A stretch of DNA of 64,000 nt from Streptomyces sp. Ru71 (GCF_002920535.1 NZ_PQSS01000030.1:19646-83645), one strand, 5' to 3'; positions 20,193 to 29,754 are shown, counted from the stretch's first letter. The notes: generated by a model from the sequence alone, not told the origin. Numbers and translations are program-made.

Positions 20193-20936
20193 TCAGCGTG
20201 ACACGGCGGCGGCAGGTGTGAGTCCGGCGGGTGAGGAGGACGCCCGCGCCGACTTGGCCGGCTGTGCGGGCGTGTCCTCGTACGTCGCGGTCAGGAACAG
20301 CACCGCGCCGAGGGTCACGAGCACGAAGGCCGCCAGTGTGTGCACCCGCGCCCGGCGCACCGCGTTGCGCACCGACCAGGCGTGGATCAGCGTGAGCAGC
20401 CGCTGCTGCAGCGCGCCGGCCTGCGCGGCGTTGGCGCGGGCGTCGGCCAGGCCCTGCTGGAGCACCCGCGTGCGGTCCGGGTCCTGTTCGCGGGCCAGCC
20501 GCACCGCCAGCTCGGCCGCGACCTTCTCGTGCAGCCGGCGCCCGGCGGACAGCTCGTCCAGGGAGCCGTACGGGCCGTAGTAGGCGGACGGATCACGGGC
20601 GACGGCCTCGCGCAGGCCGGCCATGCCGGGGGCGGAGAGATCGGCGAGCGTGGCCAGGCGCGGCGTCAGCGCCTCGCCGGTCTGCCAGATGGCCCAGCCG
20701 ATGCCGAGCACCGCCAGCGCGAGCCCGCCGAACGCCGCGGCGGCGTCCTGCCAGCCGTGGATCCTGCCGACGGCCACCAGCGGACCGCCGCCCAGCAGCA
20801 GCGCGCCGACCGCCGCCGTGGCCGCGATCGTCCAGCGGGCCGTGGCCCGCAGATCGGCCACCGCGTCCGCGGGCCCCGTGGCGGCGGGGTCGGCGGCCGT
20901 CAGGGCAGCGGCCGCGTCCGGCACGGGCGAGGTCAC
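20193..20936 (-). CDS. Membrane protein linked to CHAT locus, function unknown
   Basis: 247 residues from GTG 20936, which overlaps the stop of the 62-aa gene (GTGA). Predicted layout: Ala-rich head, membrane helices at about 36-56 and 66-86, a long helical charged region (about 90-195, with many Arg/Ala/Leu heptad-like stretches), a third helix at about 200-217, and a short Ser/Pro tail. I do not recognise the family with certainty. Two helices followed by a helical stretch and a closing helix is a layout seen in membrane effectors, but that is inference. It is divergent from the TPR-CHAT protease gene, whose regulatory region it shares through the small gene. Confidence 0.7.
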   Translation of the reverse strand: MTSPVPDAAAALTAADPAATGPADAVADLRATARWTIAATAAVGALLLGGGPLVAVGRIHGWQDAAAAFGGLALAVLGIGWAIWQTGEALTPRLATLADLSAPGMAGLREAVARDPSAYYGPYGSLDELSAGRRLHEKVAAELAVRLAREQDPDRTRVLQQGLADARANAAQAGALQQRLLTLIHAWSVRNAVRRARVHTLAAFVLVTLGAVLFLTATYEDTPAQPAKSARASSSPAGLTPAAAVSR

Positions 20937-21121
20937 CGGTCGTCGTCCCGCTCGGCGTCGTCCTCCCGGAACACCACCGCGTGGCGGAACATCTCGCCGT
21001 CGGCCAGCAGGAGATAGGGCGACCAGTCGGTGCCGTCCCAGTACTGCAGTTCGCCGTCCTCCGTGATCCGCGTGGCACCCACGGCCGGGATCGGCGGATC
21101 GGCATCCTCCGGGTTGCTCAT
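20933..21121 (-). CDS. Conserved-looking 62-aa protein
   Basis: 62 acidic residues with a central segment ELQYWDGTDWSPY that resembles the WDG-x-W-x-P short motif of DUF2510-like domains. No membrane segment or cysteines. It is the first gene of a two-gene unit; its TGA overlaps the GTG of the membrane protein. The ATG at 21121 is 75 bp from the CHAT gene start on the other strand. Function unknown; a partner or regulator of the membrane protein would fit the coupling. Confidence 0.65.
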   Translation of the reverse strand: MSNPEDADPPIPAVGATRITEDGELQYWDGTDWSPYLLLADGEMFRHAVVFREDDAERDDDR

Positions 21122-21196
21122 GCGTCAGAGTATGTCTGAGCGACGGGGTGTCATGGGTAACCCCTTCCCCGATCGCCCAGACACCCCGGAGGCGGC
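21122..21196. promoter_or_regulatory. Divergent promoter region of the CHAT locus
   Basis: The 75 bp hold two inverted repeats: TCAGA-5-TCTGA (21125-21139) and GGGGTGTC...GACACCCC (21145-21152 with 21180-21187), with a small GGGT-A-ACCC inside. The last arm abuts the GGAGGCGGC ribosome site of the CHAT gene, so one structure could control both directions or block translation. Confidence 0.5.
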
Positions 21197-24100
21197 GTGA
21201 CCGACGAAGACACCCGACTCGCCCGGTACCAGGAGGCGTTGCTGTACGCCCACGGCCAACTCGCCCAGGGGCGGCTGGCGGAGGCGAAGCGGCTGCTGCT
21301 CGCCCTGGAGACCGTCGCGGAGGAGGTGGCCGACGGCGACACGCGCTTCCTGCTCTACCGGCTGCTCGGCCAGGTGGCGCGGACGGAGGGCCGGCCGGAC
21401 CGGGCACTCGGGTACTACCGGAAGTCCCTGGACGCCGCCGCGACGGAGGAGGCACGCAGCGGCGCCCTGGAGGGGCTCGCCCTCACGGCCGTGGTGCTGG
21501 GAGATCTCCGGCGGGCCGTCGGATGGTTCGAGGAGGCGGCCCGCGTCGCCCGGAACGCCGGCGACGCGATGGGCTGCGCGATGGTCCTGCAGAACCACGC
21601 CACCGCCCTGATCCGGCACGGCCGCGACGGCGCCGAGGAGTTGCTGCGCGCGGCACTGGAGGTGGAGGAGCTCACCGACGCCCAGCGCGGCGTCGTCACC
21701 GACAACCTCGCCCGGGAGCTGGACCGGCAGGGCCGCTGGGACGAGGCCGCGCGGCACACGGAGGAGGCGGCGCGTCTGCTGGCCGCCGCGGGCGCCGAGC
21801 ACGACGCGTACCGGGCCTGGCTGAACCTGGCGGACCTGCACCGCGCCGCCGGTGACCAGGCGGCCGCCGGCGCCGCGTTCACCCACGCCCACGACCTGGG
21901 CGTACGCCTCCACGCCCGGATCGACGAGGAACACTACGGCCCCGGGTACGACGAGCGGGTCCGGGCCGTGGAGGCCCGCACACAACAGGTGCTGCGCGAG
22001 CGGTACGCCGCCGAAGAGGGCGTGGGCGAGGCCGAGATCGCGCTGGACATCGGGCTGCACGCGACGTCGGGCAGGGACCTGGCCGAGCGGGCCGAACGGC
22101 GGTTCGAGGAAGGTGACCTGGCGGGCGCGGAGGAGCTGTTGCACCGGGCCGAGACCCACTGGGCCCATCTGGAGGCGCTGCACTGCATGCCGCGGGTGTG
22201 GAACCTGCGCGGGCTCATCCTGCTGTACGCGGGCGCCCACGAGCGTGCCCACGAGGTGCTCGTGCGCTCCCGGGAGGTGACGCACGGCCTCGGCGACGCG
22301 TCGCGGGAGAGCATCGCGCTGCGCCATCTGGCCATCGCCGTCAACCGCTTCGGCATCGGCGAGGAGGACGAGCTGGCGCTGCTGCTGCGGGCGCGGGCCC
22401 TCAGCCGCTTCTCCCTGCGCAGGCGTCTGGGCGCGGCCGCCTCCGCCCTGCCGGAGGACGCGCCAGGCGGCGACTTCGGGGTGCACGAGGGCAGGCTCGC
22501 GCAGATCTGCATGGCGTACGGCGCCTGGGAGCTGGCCCGCACCTACAGCGAAGTCAGCATCGCGGCCGCCGCCGTGGCCGACGAGGGCCGGGTGGCACAC
22601 CGGCTCGCGGGACGGCTGATGGTACGGCTGTATCTGGCCGAGCTGACCGGCCGGGAGGCGGAGGCCGCCGAGACGGCCGAACGGCTCACCGCCCTCGCCG
22701 CGCGCCACCCGGAACCGCAGACGGTCATGGTGGCGTCCCTGGCGGTCGGCGCGCACCGCTTCCGCCGGGGCGAACGCAGCCCGGAGCTGCTCGACCGGCT
22801 GACCGCGGCCTGCGACGCCCATGAGGAGGTGCGCCGGCAGGCCCTGGACCTCGGACCGCTGCCCGACTTCCATACGCTCACCACCCCGCCCTACCCGGAG
22901 GCGGTGGAGGTCGCGCTGGCGGTGGGCCAGGTCGAGCAGGCCTTCGCCCTGGCGGAGCGGGCGCGGAGCCGTTCGCTGCTGGACGCGGTGCGGCACGCGG
23001 CGGTTCAGGCCCCGGCCGCCCACGGCCCGCTCGGCCGCGAACAGCAGCTGTGGCGCCGCCAGCGCGAGCTGCGCGAGGAGCTGTCCCGGTGGCGGCAGGG
23101 CGAGGCGCCCGAGGAGCGGGTCCGCCGGCTGTACGCGGTGGAGGACGAGCTGGAGGCGGTGCGCGCCGAACTCGCCGGTTTCTGGGGGCGGTTGGCGGAC
23201 ACGCACCCCGAGGTCCGCCGCCACCGGATGGCCGAGCCCATCACGGCGCGCGAGGCGGCCCGGCTGCTCGCGCGCGCCGGGGCGAGGGCCCTGGTGGAGC
23301 TGTGGAGCGGGGACGAGACGCTGTACGCGTTCGTGATCACGCCGGGCCGCGCCGAACCGGCGCTCGTGACCGTGGGCCGGCACGACGCCCTGGGACTGCG
23401 GGACGGCGCCGACCGGATGCGCGCCCTGCGCACCGCCCGCGACCGCCGGGACCGGCTACGCGCCCTCGGTTCCCTGCTGGTGGGGCCCCTGCACAAGGCC
23501 CTCCGCGCGGTCGTCGACGGCGCCGCGCCGGCCACGGATGCGGCGCCCACGGCCGACGGCCCGGACTCGAAGGGCTCGGCTGACTCGGCGGACTCGGAGG
23601 GCTCGGTGCTCGTCGTCCCCCACGGCCCGCTGCACGGCGTACCGCTGCACCTGTCGCCCGATCTGAACGCCTGCCGCCGCCGGCCGCCGCTGCGCTATCT
23701 GCCGTCGGCGTCGCTGCTGCGCTCGTCCGGCGGCGCCTGGCACCGTGACGGCGCGGTCGTGGTGGGCGGCTTCCCCGGTGCCGGACGCGTCGGTGGCAGC
23801 CGGGAGCTGGTGTTCTGCCGCAGCGAGTGTGCCGAGGTCGCCCACCGGCTGGCCGGCACCGAGCGGGTCGGCGACACGGCCACGGGCGAGTGGCTCCAGG
23901 AGGCCGTCACCGGCGCGGAGCGGCTGTCCCTGGTGCATCTGGCCTGCCACGCCACGTTCGACGAGCGGCGCCCCGAACGCAGCGGCCTGGTGCTGGGGCG
24001 CGGCGCCGGAGCCGCCGGCGGTGAGGTGGTGACCGTCGAGCGGCTCGCCGCCCTGGACTGGTCGGGCGCGCTCGTCACCCTCAGCGCCTGCGGCAGCGGC

Positions 24101-24628
24101 CGCCACCGGGTGCGGCGCGGCGACGAGCTGACCGGTCTCGGGCACGCCCTGCTGTCCGCCGGTGCGCGCGGACTGATCGTCAGCCAGTGGCCGGTGCTGG
24201 ACCACGAGACGGCGGTGCTGATGTCGCTGTTCTACGAGTCGCTGGCCGCCGAGCCCGGCTGGGACGCCGGGGTGGTCGCGGGCGCGCTGGCCCGTGCCCA
24301 GCGGCGTATGGCGGCCATGACCGCCGCCGACCTGGTCGACTGGGCCTGCTCCCGGCTGGAGACGCCGCACCGCCCCGCCGCGGCCGACGACCTCAGCGGC
24401 GAGATGCTGCACCTGGCCCACCGGATGGCGGGCACGGCCGACGCCGACATCCCGCCCACCGGCACGCCCGGCCCGAGTGACGCGTTCCCGGCCGTCCTGC
24501 CCGTCCGCGCGGCGCAGCCCGTCGACACCGACCGGCACCGGCGTCTCGCCGCGGCCGGGGGCGGCTACCGGTTCCCGGTGTTCGCCGACGCGGCGGGCTG
24601 GGGCGCGTTCGTGTTCTACGGCACCTGA
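21197..24628 (+). CDS. TPR-CHAT caspase-like protease
   Basis: 1143 residues from GTG 21197. Residues 1 to about 620 are helical TPR-like repeats (many A-x3-G-x4-A helices, for example GDLRRAVGWFEEAARVARNAG). Residues about 690-1140 are a CHAT domain of the caspase clan with the catalytic pair in VHLACHATFD (H918) and TLSACGSG (C965), both intact. A charged helical hinge lies at 630-690 and a Ser/Asp-rich insert at about 785-805. CHAT proteases are released by a sensor and cleave a partner; several act in phage defence or programmed death. The gene next to it encodes a membrane protein, a plausible target or effector. Confidence 0.88.
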   Translation: MTDEDTRLARYQEALLYAHGQLAQGRLAEAKRLLLALETVAEEVADGDTRFLLYRLLGQVARTEGRPDRALGYYRKSLDAAATEEARSGALEGLALTAVVLGDLRRAVGWFEEAARVARNAGDAMGCAMVLQNHATALIRHGRDGAEELLRAALEVEELTDAQRGVVTDNLARELDRQGRWDEAARHTEEAARLLAAAGAEHDAYRAWLNLADLHRAAGDQAAAGAAFTHAHDLGVRLHARIDEEHYGPGYDERVRAVEARTQQVLRERYAAEEGVGEAEIALDIGLHATSGRDLAERAERRFEEGDLAGAEELLHRAETHWAHLEALHCMPRVWNLRGLILLYAGAHERAHEVLVRSREVTHGLGDASRESIALRHLAIAVNRFGIGEEDELALLLRARALSRFSLRRRLGAAASALPEDAPGGDFGVHEGRLAQICMAYGAWELARTYSEVSIAAAAVADEGRVAHRLAGRLMVRLYLAELTGREAEAAETAERLTALAARHPEPQTVMVASLAVGAHRFRRGERSPELLDRLTAACDAHEEVRRQALDLGPLPDFHTLTTPPYPEAVEVALAVGQVEQAFALAERARSRSLLDAVRHAAVQAPAAHGPLGREQQLWRRQRELREELSRWRQGEAPEERVRRLYAVEDELEAVRAELAGFWGRLADTHPEVRRHRMAEPITAREAARLLARAGARALVELWSGDETLYAFVITPGRAEPALVTVGRHDALGLRDGADRMRALRTARDRRDRLRALGSLLVGPLHKALRAVVDGAAPATDAAPTADGPDSKGSADSADSEGSVLVVPHGPLHGVPLHLSPDLNACRRRPPLRYLPSASLLRSSGGAWHRDGAVVVGGFPGAGRVGGSRELVFCRSECAEVAHRLAGTERVGDTATGEWLQEAVTGAERLSLVHLACHATFDERRPERSGLVLGRGAGAAGGEVVTVERLAALDWSGALVTLSACGSGRHRVRRGDELTGLGHALLSAGARGLIVSQWPVLDHETAVLMSLFYESLAAEPGWDAGVVAGALARAQRRMAAMTAADLVDWACSRLETPHRPAAADDLSGEMLHLAHRMAGTADADIPPTGTPGPSDAFPAVLPVRAAQPVDTDRHRRLAAAGGGYRFPVFADAAGWGAFVFYGT

Positions 24629-24659
24629 TCCGTCGCCGGGGTGCGCGGCGCCTGCCGGG

Positions 24660-25520
24660 TCAGAACGGATACCACCGCACCGTCGCGTCCCCGTCCCGCA
24701 GCGACGCCACCCGGCGCCGGAACTCCGCGAGCGCCTTGGGGTTGCTCGGGGCGTGCTGGGCGACCCAGGCGCAGCTGGCCGTCTCCCGCGCCCCGCGCAG
24801 CACCGCGCAGCCCTCCCACTCGCGTACGTCCCAGCCGTAGGCGGCGGTGAAGGCGTCGTACGCCTCGGCGGGCAGGCCGTAGCGGTCGCGGGAGAGGGCC
24901 ATGACCACCAGGTCGTGCTCACGCAGGTCGCCGGAGAAGGTCTCCAGGTCGACCAGGACCGGGCCGTCGGGGCCGACGTGGACGTTGCGGGGCAGGGCGT
25001 CGCCGTGGATCGGGCCGGGCGGCAGGTGCGGGGTGAGCGCGGCCGCGGCCGAGGCGAAACCGTCGCGGCGCTCACGCAGATACGCGGCGTCCGCCGGGTC
25101 GATGGCGTCGCCCGCCAGCCGCAGCCAGCGCTCCACCCCGCCCAGCAGCTCCCGGCGCGGCAGGGCGAAGGAGGGGGCGGGCAGGGCGTGCACGATCCGC
25201 AGCAGTGCGGCCAGGTCGCGCGGCTCGGCGGGCCGTACCGCGTCCGGCAGCCGGTGCCACACGGTCACGGGGTGCCCGTCGACCAGCAGCGGCTCGGGCT
25301 CGGCCGCGCGGACCGCAGGGACGCCCGCCTCGGCCAGCCACAGCGCGATGTCCAGCTCGCGGCTGGCCCGCTCCAGCAGTTCGGCGTCGCGGCCCACCTT
25401 GACGACCAGGTCACCGGCGGCGAACACCGCGTTCTCGCCCAGGGCGAGCAGCCGCGCGTCACCGGCCCCCGGCAGCACGCCCGCCGCGGCCAGTACCTGC
25501 CGCGCCCGCGCCTCGTCCAT
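24660..25520 (-). CDS. Aminoglycoside phosphotransferase-fold kinase
   Basis: 286 residues from the ATG at 25520, which has a GGAGGCGGACG site. The kinase loop is intact (IHGDALPRNVHV, H-x-D-x5-N) and is followed by VLVDLETFSGD with the metal-binding Asp, so unlike the protein at 4043-4972 it should be active. Fold members phosphorylate small hydroxyl compounds: sugars, choline, homoserine, or antibiotics. It is divergent from a sugar ABC importer, which suggests a sugar or derivative as substrate, but that is an inference. It converges on the CHAT gene with 31 bp between. Confidence 0.82.
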   Translation of the reverse strand: MDEARARQVLAAAGVLPGAGDARLLALGENAVFAAGDLVVKVGRDAELLERASRELDIALWLAEAGVPAVRAAEPEPLLVDGHPVTVWHRLPDAVRPAEPRDLAALLRIVHALPAPSFALPRRELLGGVERWLRLAGDAIDPADAAYLRERRDGFASAAAALTPHLPPGPIHGDALPRNVHVGPDGPVLVDLETFSGDLREHDLVVMALSRDRYGLPAEAYDAFTAAYGWDVREWEGCAVLRGARETASCAWVAQHAPSNPKALAEFRRRVASLRDGDATVRWYPF

Positions 25521-25678
25521 CGTCCGCCTCCGTGTCGCGTTCCCGTGTGTGAGCTCGGCGGCCAGTCTCGCATTCGCACAGGTCGGCGCCCGTACACGGG
25601 CCCGCACGTCCCCTTGACGACGGGAGCAGCCTTTACAACCATGGCCATGCCAACCCACGGCGCAAAGGGGCTGATTCC

Positions 25679-26614
25679 GTGACGGCAGTGGCGCAAGCGA
25701 GGCGGCCGGCCTCCCGCGCGCCGCGCTCCGGCCCCCCGGGCCGCGCCCTGGACCGGGGCGCCTGGTTCCTCGTCCTGCCCGCGCTGCTGCCCATCCTGGT
25801 GCTGAGCGTCGGCCCGCTGCTGTACGGCATCGCACTGGCGTTCACCGACGCCCAGTCCGGCCGAGCCGCGCCCACGCACTGGATCGGCGCCCTCAACTTC
25901 CGGGACCTGCTGCACGACACGCTGTTCTGGGAGTCGTTCCGCATCGGCCTGGTGTGGGCGGTCGGTGTGACCGTGCCGCAGTTCCTGCTCGCCCTCGGCC
26001 TCGCCCTGCTGCTGAACCAGGACTTACGGCTGCGCCGGCTCGCGCGGGCCCTGGCGATCGTGCCGTGGGCGATGCCGGAGGTCGTGGTCGGCATCATGTG
26101 GCGGCTCGTCTACAACACCGACGCCGGCGTCCTCAACGAGACCCTGCACGACCTCGGGCTCGGCGGCGGCCGCGACTGGCTCGGCTCGCTGTCCACCGCC
26201 CTGCCCGCCGTGCTCGTCGTCGGCGTCTGGGCGGGCCTGCCGCAGACCACGGTCGCCCTGCTCGCCGGCCTGCAGAACACACCGCGCGACCTGCACGAGG
26301 CCGCCGCCCTGGACGGCGCCGGCGCCTGGCGCCGCTTCCGCGAGGTCACCTGGCCCGCGCTGCGGCCCGTCGCCCTCGCCATCACCGCGCTCAACCTCAT
26401 CTGGAACGTCAACGCCTTCGCGCTGGTCTACGTGCTGACCAACGGCGGCCCCGGCGGCCGGACCCGGCTGCCCATGCTCTTCGCCTACGAAGAGGCCTTC
26501 CGCTACGGCCAGTTCGGCTACGCCGCCGCGATGGGCTGCGTACTGGTCGCGGTGATCGCCGTCTGTCTCGCGGTGTTCCTGGTGGGCCGGCTGCGAGGAG
26601 GGGAGGAGCGGTGA
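25679..26614 (+). CDS. Sugar ABC transporter permease, MalF/UgpA type
   Basis: 311 residues with six membrane segments, the first at about 30-55 (WFLVLPALLPILVLSVGPLLYG). The EAA loop that contacts the ATPase is present (EAAALDGAGAWRRFREVTWPALRP). It is the first inner-membrane subunit of a carbohydrate uptake-1 importer; an AAAGGGG precedes the GTG. The permease at 26611 starts in its stop codon. No ATPase gene is in the cluster; such importers in Streptomyces usually share the MsiK ATPase encoded elsewhere. Confidence 0.9.
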   Translation: MTAVAQARRPASRAPRSGPPGRALDRGAWFLVLPALLPILVLSVGPLLYGIALAFTDAQSGRAAPTHWIGALNFRDLLHDTLFWESFRIGLVWAVGVTVPQFLLALGLALLLNQDLRLRRLARALAIVPWAMPEVVVGIMWRLVYNTDAGVLNETLHDLGLGGGRDWLGSLSTALPAVLVVGVWAGLPQTTVALLAGLQNTPRDLHEAAALDGAGAWRRFREVTWPALRPVALAITALNLIWNVNAFALVYVLTNGGPGGRTRLPMLFAYEEAFRYGQFGYAAAMGCVLVAVIAVCLAVFLVGRLRGGEER

Positions 26615-27444
26615 GGACCCGCAGGAGCGCCCGCGCCGGCCAGTACGCCGCCCTGCTGGCGTATCTCGTCTTCCTCGCGTTCCCCTTCCTCTGGCTGCTG
26701 TCCACCGCCTTCAAACCCCCGCGCGAGCTGGCCCGGCTGCACCCCACCTGGATCCCGAGGGACCCCACGCTCGCCAACTTCCGGCAGGCCTTCGACGAAC
26801 AGCCCCTGCTGCGGGCCGCGTTCACCTCCCTGCTCGTCGCGCTCGCCGCCGCGCTGATCGCCGTATGCCTGGCGACCCCGATGGCGTACGTGCTGGCCCG
26901 GCACCGCACCCGGCTCGGGCGGGCGGCGAGCGGCTGGGTGGTGGTCAGCCAGGCGTTCCCGTTCGCCCTGGTGATCATCCCGTTGTTCCTGGTGCTGCGC
27001 AGGCTGAGGCTGGTCGACTCCCCGGGCGGGCTGGTGATGGTCTACGTCGTGTGGGCGCTGCCGTTCGCGCTGTGGCTGCTCACCGGGTACGTCCGGGCCG
27101 TGCCCGTCGAGCTGGAGGAGGCGGCGGCCGTCGACGGCGCCGGACGGCTGCGGATCCTGGTGTCGGTGACGGCGCCGCTGCTCGCGCCGGGGATCGCGGC
27201 GACCGCGCTGTTCGCGTTCGTCACCGCGTGGAACGAGTTCTTCTTCGCGCTGGTGCTGCTCAAGAGCCCCGAGAAACAGACCCTGCCGGTCGTCCTCAGC
27301 CACTTCGTCGGGGCCGAGGGAGTCGCCGACCTCGGGCCGCTGGCCGCCGCGTCGGTCCTCGCCACGATCCCCTCGCTGCTCCTCTTCGCCCTCCTGCAGC
27401 GGCGGATCGCGAGCGGCCTGCTCGCCGGGGCGGTGAGGGGCTGA
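26611..27444 (+). CDS. Sugar ABC transporter permease, MalG/UgpE type
   Basis: 277 residues, six membrane segments, and the EAA loop ELEEAAAVDGAGRLRILVSVTAPLLAPG. It pairs with the preceding permease to form the channel. It begins with GTGA overlapping the upstream stop, and its own stop overlaps the next gene by one base, so the three genes are one tightly coupled operon. Confidence 0.9.
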   Translation: MRTRRSARAGQYAALLAYLVFLAFPFLWLLSTAFKPPRELARLHPTWIPRDPTLANFRQAFDEQPLLRAAFTSLLVALAAALIAVCLATPMAYVLARHRTRLGRAASGWVVVSQAFPFALVIIPLFLVLRRLRLVDSPGGLVMVYVVWALPFALWLLTGYVRAVPVELEEAAAVDGAGRLRILVSVTAPLLAPGIAATALFAFVTAWNEFFFALVLLKSPEKQTLPVVLSHFVGAEGVADLGPLAAASVLATIPSLLLFALLQRRIASGLLAGAVRG

Positions 27445-28712
27445 TGCGCGCCCGCCTGGTGGTCCTCGTGCTGCTCGTGCTGCTCGCCGGCTGCGGCGAC
27501 CCCGGCGGCGACGAGCGTGTCACCCTGCGCTTCGTGTCCCTGGCCTGGCAGGACGAGTCCGTGCGCGCCACGAAGGCGCTGGTGCGCGAGTGGAACGCGG
27601 CCCACCCGGACGTCGAGGTCCGTTACGTCCAGGGCAGTTGGGACAGCGTCCACGACCAGCTCCTCACCTCCTTCGAGGGCGGCGAGGCGCCCGACATCGT
27701 CCACGACGCCGCCGACGACCTCGCCGACTTCGCGCACGGCGGCTACCTCGCCGACCTCACCCGGCTGCTCCCGCAGCGGCTCAAGGACGACATCCCGCAG
27801 CACAGCTGGGCGACGACCACCTTCGACGGCGGCGTCTACGGCGTGCCCTTCCTCCAGGAACCCCGGGTTCTGATCGCCAACGCGGCCTGGCTGCGCCGCG
27901 CCGGCGTCCGCGTCCCCACCCCGGAACGCCCCTGGAGCTGGCCGGAGTTCCGGCAGGTGACCCGGCGGCTCAGCGGCGGCGGCCGGTACGGCGTGGCCTG
28001 GCCGCTGAAGGAACCCGTCTCCGCCACGCTCAACCTGTCCCTGTCCACGGGCGGGCAGCTCTTCCACCGGGGCGCGGACGGCAAGGTCACCGTCCGCTTC
28101 GAGGCCGCCGACGCCGTGGTGCCGGCCACCGTCCGCGACCAGCTCGCCGGTGACCGCAGCGCCCCGCGCTCCACCCTGGGCAGCGGCGGCTCCGACACGC
28201 TGCCCGGCTTCTTCGCCGGCCGGTACGCCATGGTGCCGCTGGGCTTCTCCTACCGTCAGCAGATCGCCCAGCAGGCGCCGAAGGGCTTCACCTGGCAGGT
28301 GCTGCCCGCCCCGGCCGGCGCCGCCGGACTCACCCAGGGCGTCAGCCCGCAGACCCTGTCCATCGCCCAGGACAGCCCGCACAAGAAGGAGGCCGCCGCC
28401 TTCCTGGACTTCCTGCTGCGGCCGAAGAACATGGTCCGGCTGGCGCTCGGCGACTGGATGCTGCCCACCGGCACCGAGGCGCTGAAGGACCCCGCCCTGC
28501 ACACCGCGAAGGACGGCTGGGCGACCGGCACCGCCCTCGCCGCCCGGCTCACCTCGGCGCCCGCCCAGTCGGTGCGCGGCTACCCCGAGTGGAAGGACAA
28601 GGTGGCCACCCCCGCCTTCCAGGAGTACTACAGCGGCGCCATCGACCTCCCCGAACTGCGCCGCCGCCTGGAACACGACGGCAACCTGGTGCTGGCCCGC
28701 TACCAGCGCTAG
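27444..28712 (+). CDS. Sugar-binding lipoprotein of ABC transporter
   Basis: 422 residues. The signal peptide ends in lipobox LLAGC, so Cys19 should be lipidated and the protein tethered outside the membrane. The body is an extracellular solute-binding protein family 1 fold: SFEGGEAPDIVHDAADDLADF, VYGVPFLQEPRVLIANAAW and a C-terminal PKNMVRLALGDWMLPT. This component sets the importer's specificity; sequence alone does not tell which sugar. No glycosidase or local LacI regulator is next to the operon, so the substrate cannot be read from the neighbours. Confidence 0.9.
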   Translation: MRARLVVLVLLVLLAGCGDPGGDERVTLRFVSLAWQDESVRATKALVREWNAAHPDVEVRYVQGSWDSVHDQLLTSFEGGEAPDIVHDAADDLADFAHGGYLADLTRLLPQRLKDDIPQHSWATTTFDGGVYGVPFLQEPRVLIANAAWLRRAGVRVPTPERPWSWPEFRQVTRRLSGGGRYGVAWPLKEPVSATLNLSLSTGGQLFHRGADGKVTVRFEAADAVVPATVRDQLAGDRSAPRSTLGSGGSDTLPGFFAGRYAMVPLGFSYRQQIAQQAPKGFTWQVLPAPAGAAGLTQGVSPQTLSIAQDSPHKKEAAAFLDFLLRPKNMVRLALGDWMLPTGTEALKDPALHTAKDGWATGTALAARLTSAPAQSVRGYPEWKDKVATPAFQEYYSGAIDLPELRRRLEHDGNLVLARYQR

Positions 28713-28920
28713 GGCCTGTCGCGAAGTTCGTGCACACCCGACCTCACCTCCGGGAACAGGCGCTCCGGTCGGCACGGTTGCACCGATCGGGGGACCGCGC
28801 GCCGTACGGGCGAGAAACACGGAGACCATAGGGTCGTGCGCCCTGCCAGTACCGGGCCCGAGACCGCGCCACGGCTGACGCGCGCCGGGACGAACGACGT
28901 TTCTTCAGGAGGACTGCTTC

Positions 28921-29754
28921 ATGACTGACCGGCCCTTGACGCTCATGGCCGTACACGCCCACCCGGACGACGAGGCCACCGGAACCGGAGGGATCCTCGC
29001 GCGGTACGCGGCGGAAGGCATCCGCACGGTCCTCGTGACGTGTACCGACGGCGGATGCGGGGACGGACCGGGGGGTGTCAAGCCGGGTGAGCCCGGGCAC
29101 GATCCGGCTGCGGTCGCCGCGATGCGCCGTCAGGAACTCGACGCCAGCTGTGCCGTTCTGAAGATCAGTCACCTGGAGACGCTGGACTACGCCGACTCCG
29201 GGATGATGGGCTGGCCGGGCAACGACGCCCCCGGATCCTTCTGGCAGACCCCCGTCGAGGAAGGCGCGGCCCGACTCGCGGAACTCATGCGGCACTATCG
29301 CCCCGATGTGGTCGTCACCTACGACGAGAACGGCTTCTACGGCCACCCCGACCACATCCAGGCTCACCGCATCACGATGGCGGCGCTGGAGATGACCGAT
29401 CTGGAACCGAAGGTGTACTGGACCACGATGCCCCGCTCGATGATGCGGCGGTTCGGCGAGATCATGCGCGAGTTCGGTGCCGACATGCCGGAGCCGGATC
29501 CCGCCGAGGCCGCCGCGCTGGCCGAGATCGGTCTCCCCGACGACGAGATCACCACGTGGGTGGACGCCACGGCGTTCAGCGGTCAGAAGTTCGACGCACT
29601 GGCCGCGCACGCCAGTCAGGGCGAGAACATCTTCTTCCTCAGGATGGGCAAGGAGAGGTTCGCCGAGTTGATGGGCGTGGAGACCTTCGTACGGGTCCAG
29701 GACACCACGGGCGCGGCCGTCCCGGAGAACGATCTCTTCGCCGGGCTGCGCTGA
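28921..29754 (+). CDS. PIG-L family N-deacetylase
   Basis: 277 residues with the zinc motif AHPDDEATG near the start, VTYDENGFYGHPDHIQAH in the middle (third ligand and catalytic region) and AHASQGENIFFLRM near the end. This is the LmbE/PIG-L fold seen in MshB and mycothiol conjugate amidase Mca. The overall pattern is close to Mca, which cleaves mycothiol conjugates during detoxification, but general deacetylases share these features. A clean AGGAGGA lies 8 nt upstream of the ATG. The macrolide glycosyltransferase follows at 93 bp with its own promoter. Confidence 0.85.
   Translation: MTDRPLTLMAVHAHPDDEATGTGGILARYAAEGIRTVLVTCTDGGCGDGPGGVKPGEPGHDPAAVAAMRRQELDASCAVLKISHLETLDYADSGMMGWPGNDAPGSFWQTPVEEGAARLAELMRHYRPDVVVTYDENGFYGHPDHIQAHRITMAALEMTDLEPKVYWTTMPRSMMRRFGEIMREFGADMPEPDPAEAAALAEIGLPDDEITTWVDATAFSGQKFDALAAHASQGENIFFLRMGKERFAELMGVETFVRVQDTTGAAVPENDLFAGLR

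Noticed and set aside
25521..25678. TTGACG near 25613 as -35 of the sugar importer
   Set aside because: No acceptable -10 at 16-19 bp; the TTTACA that follows is only 12 bp away.
28713..28760. GGGCCTGTCGCGAAGTTCG after the sugar-binding gene as an insertion-sequence end
   Set aside because: It looks somewhat like an IS terminal repeat, but I found no partner repeat, target duplication or transposase.
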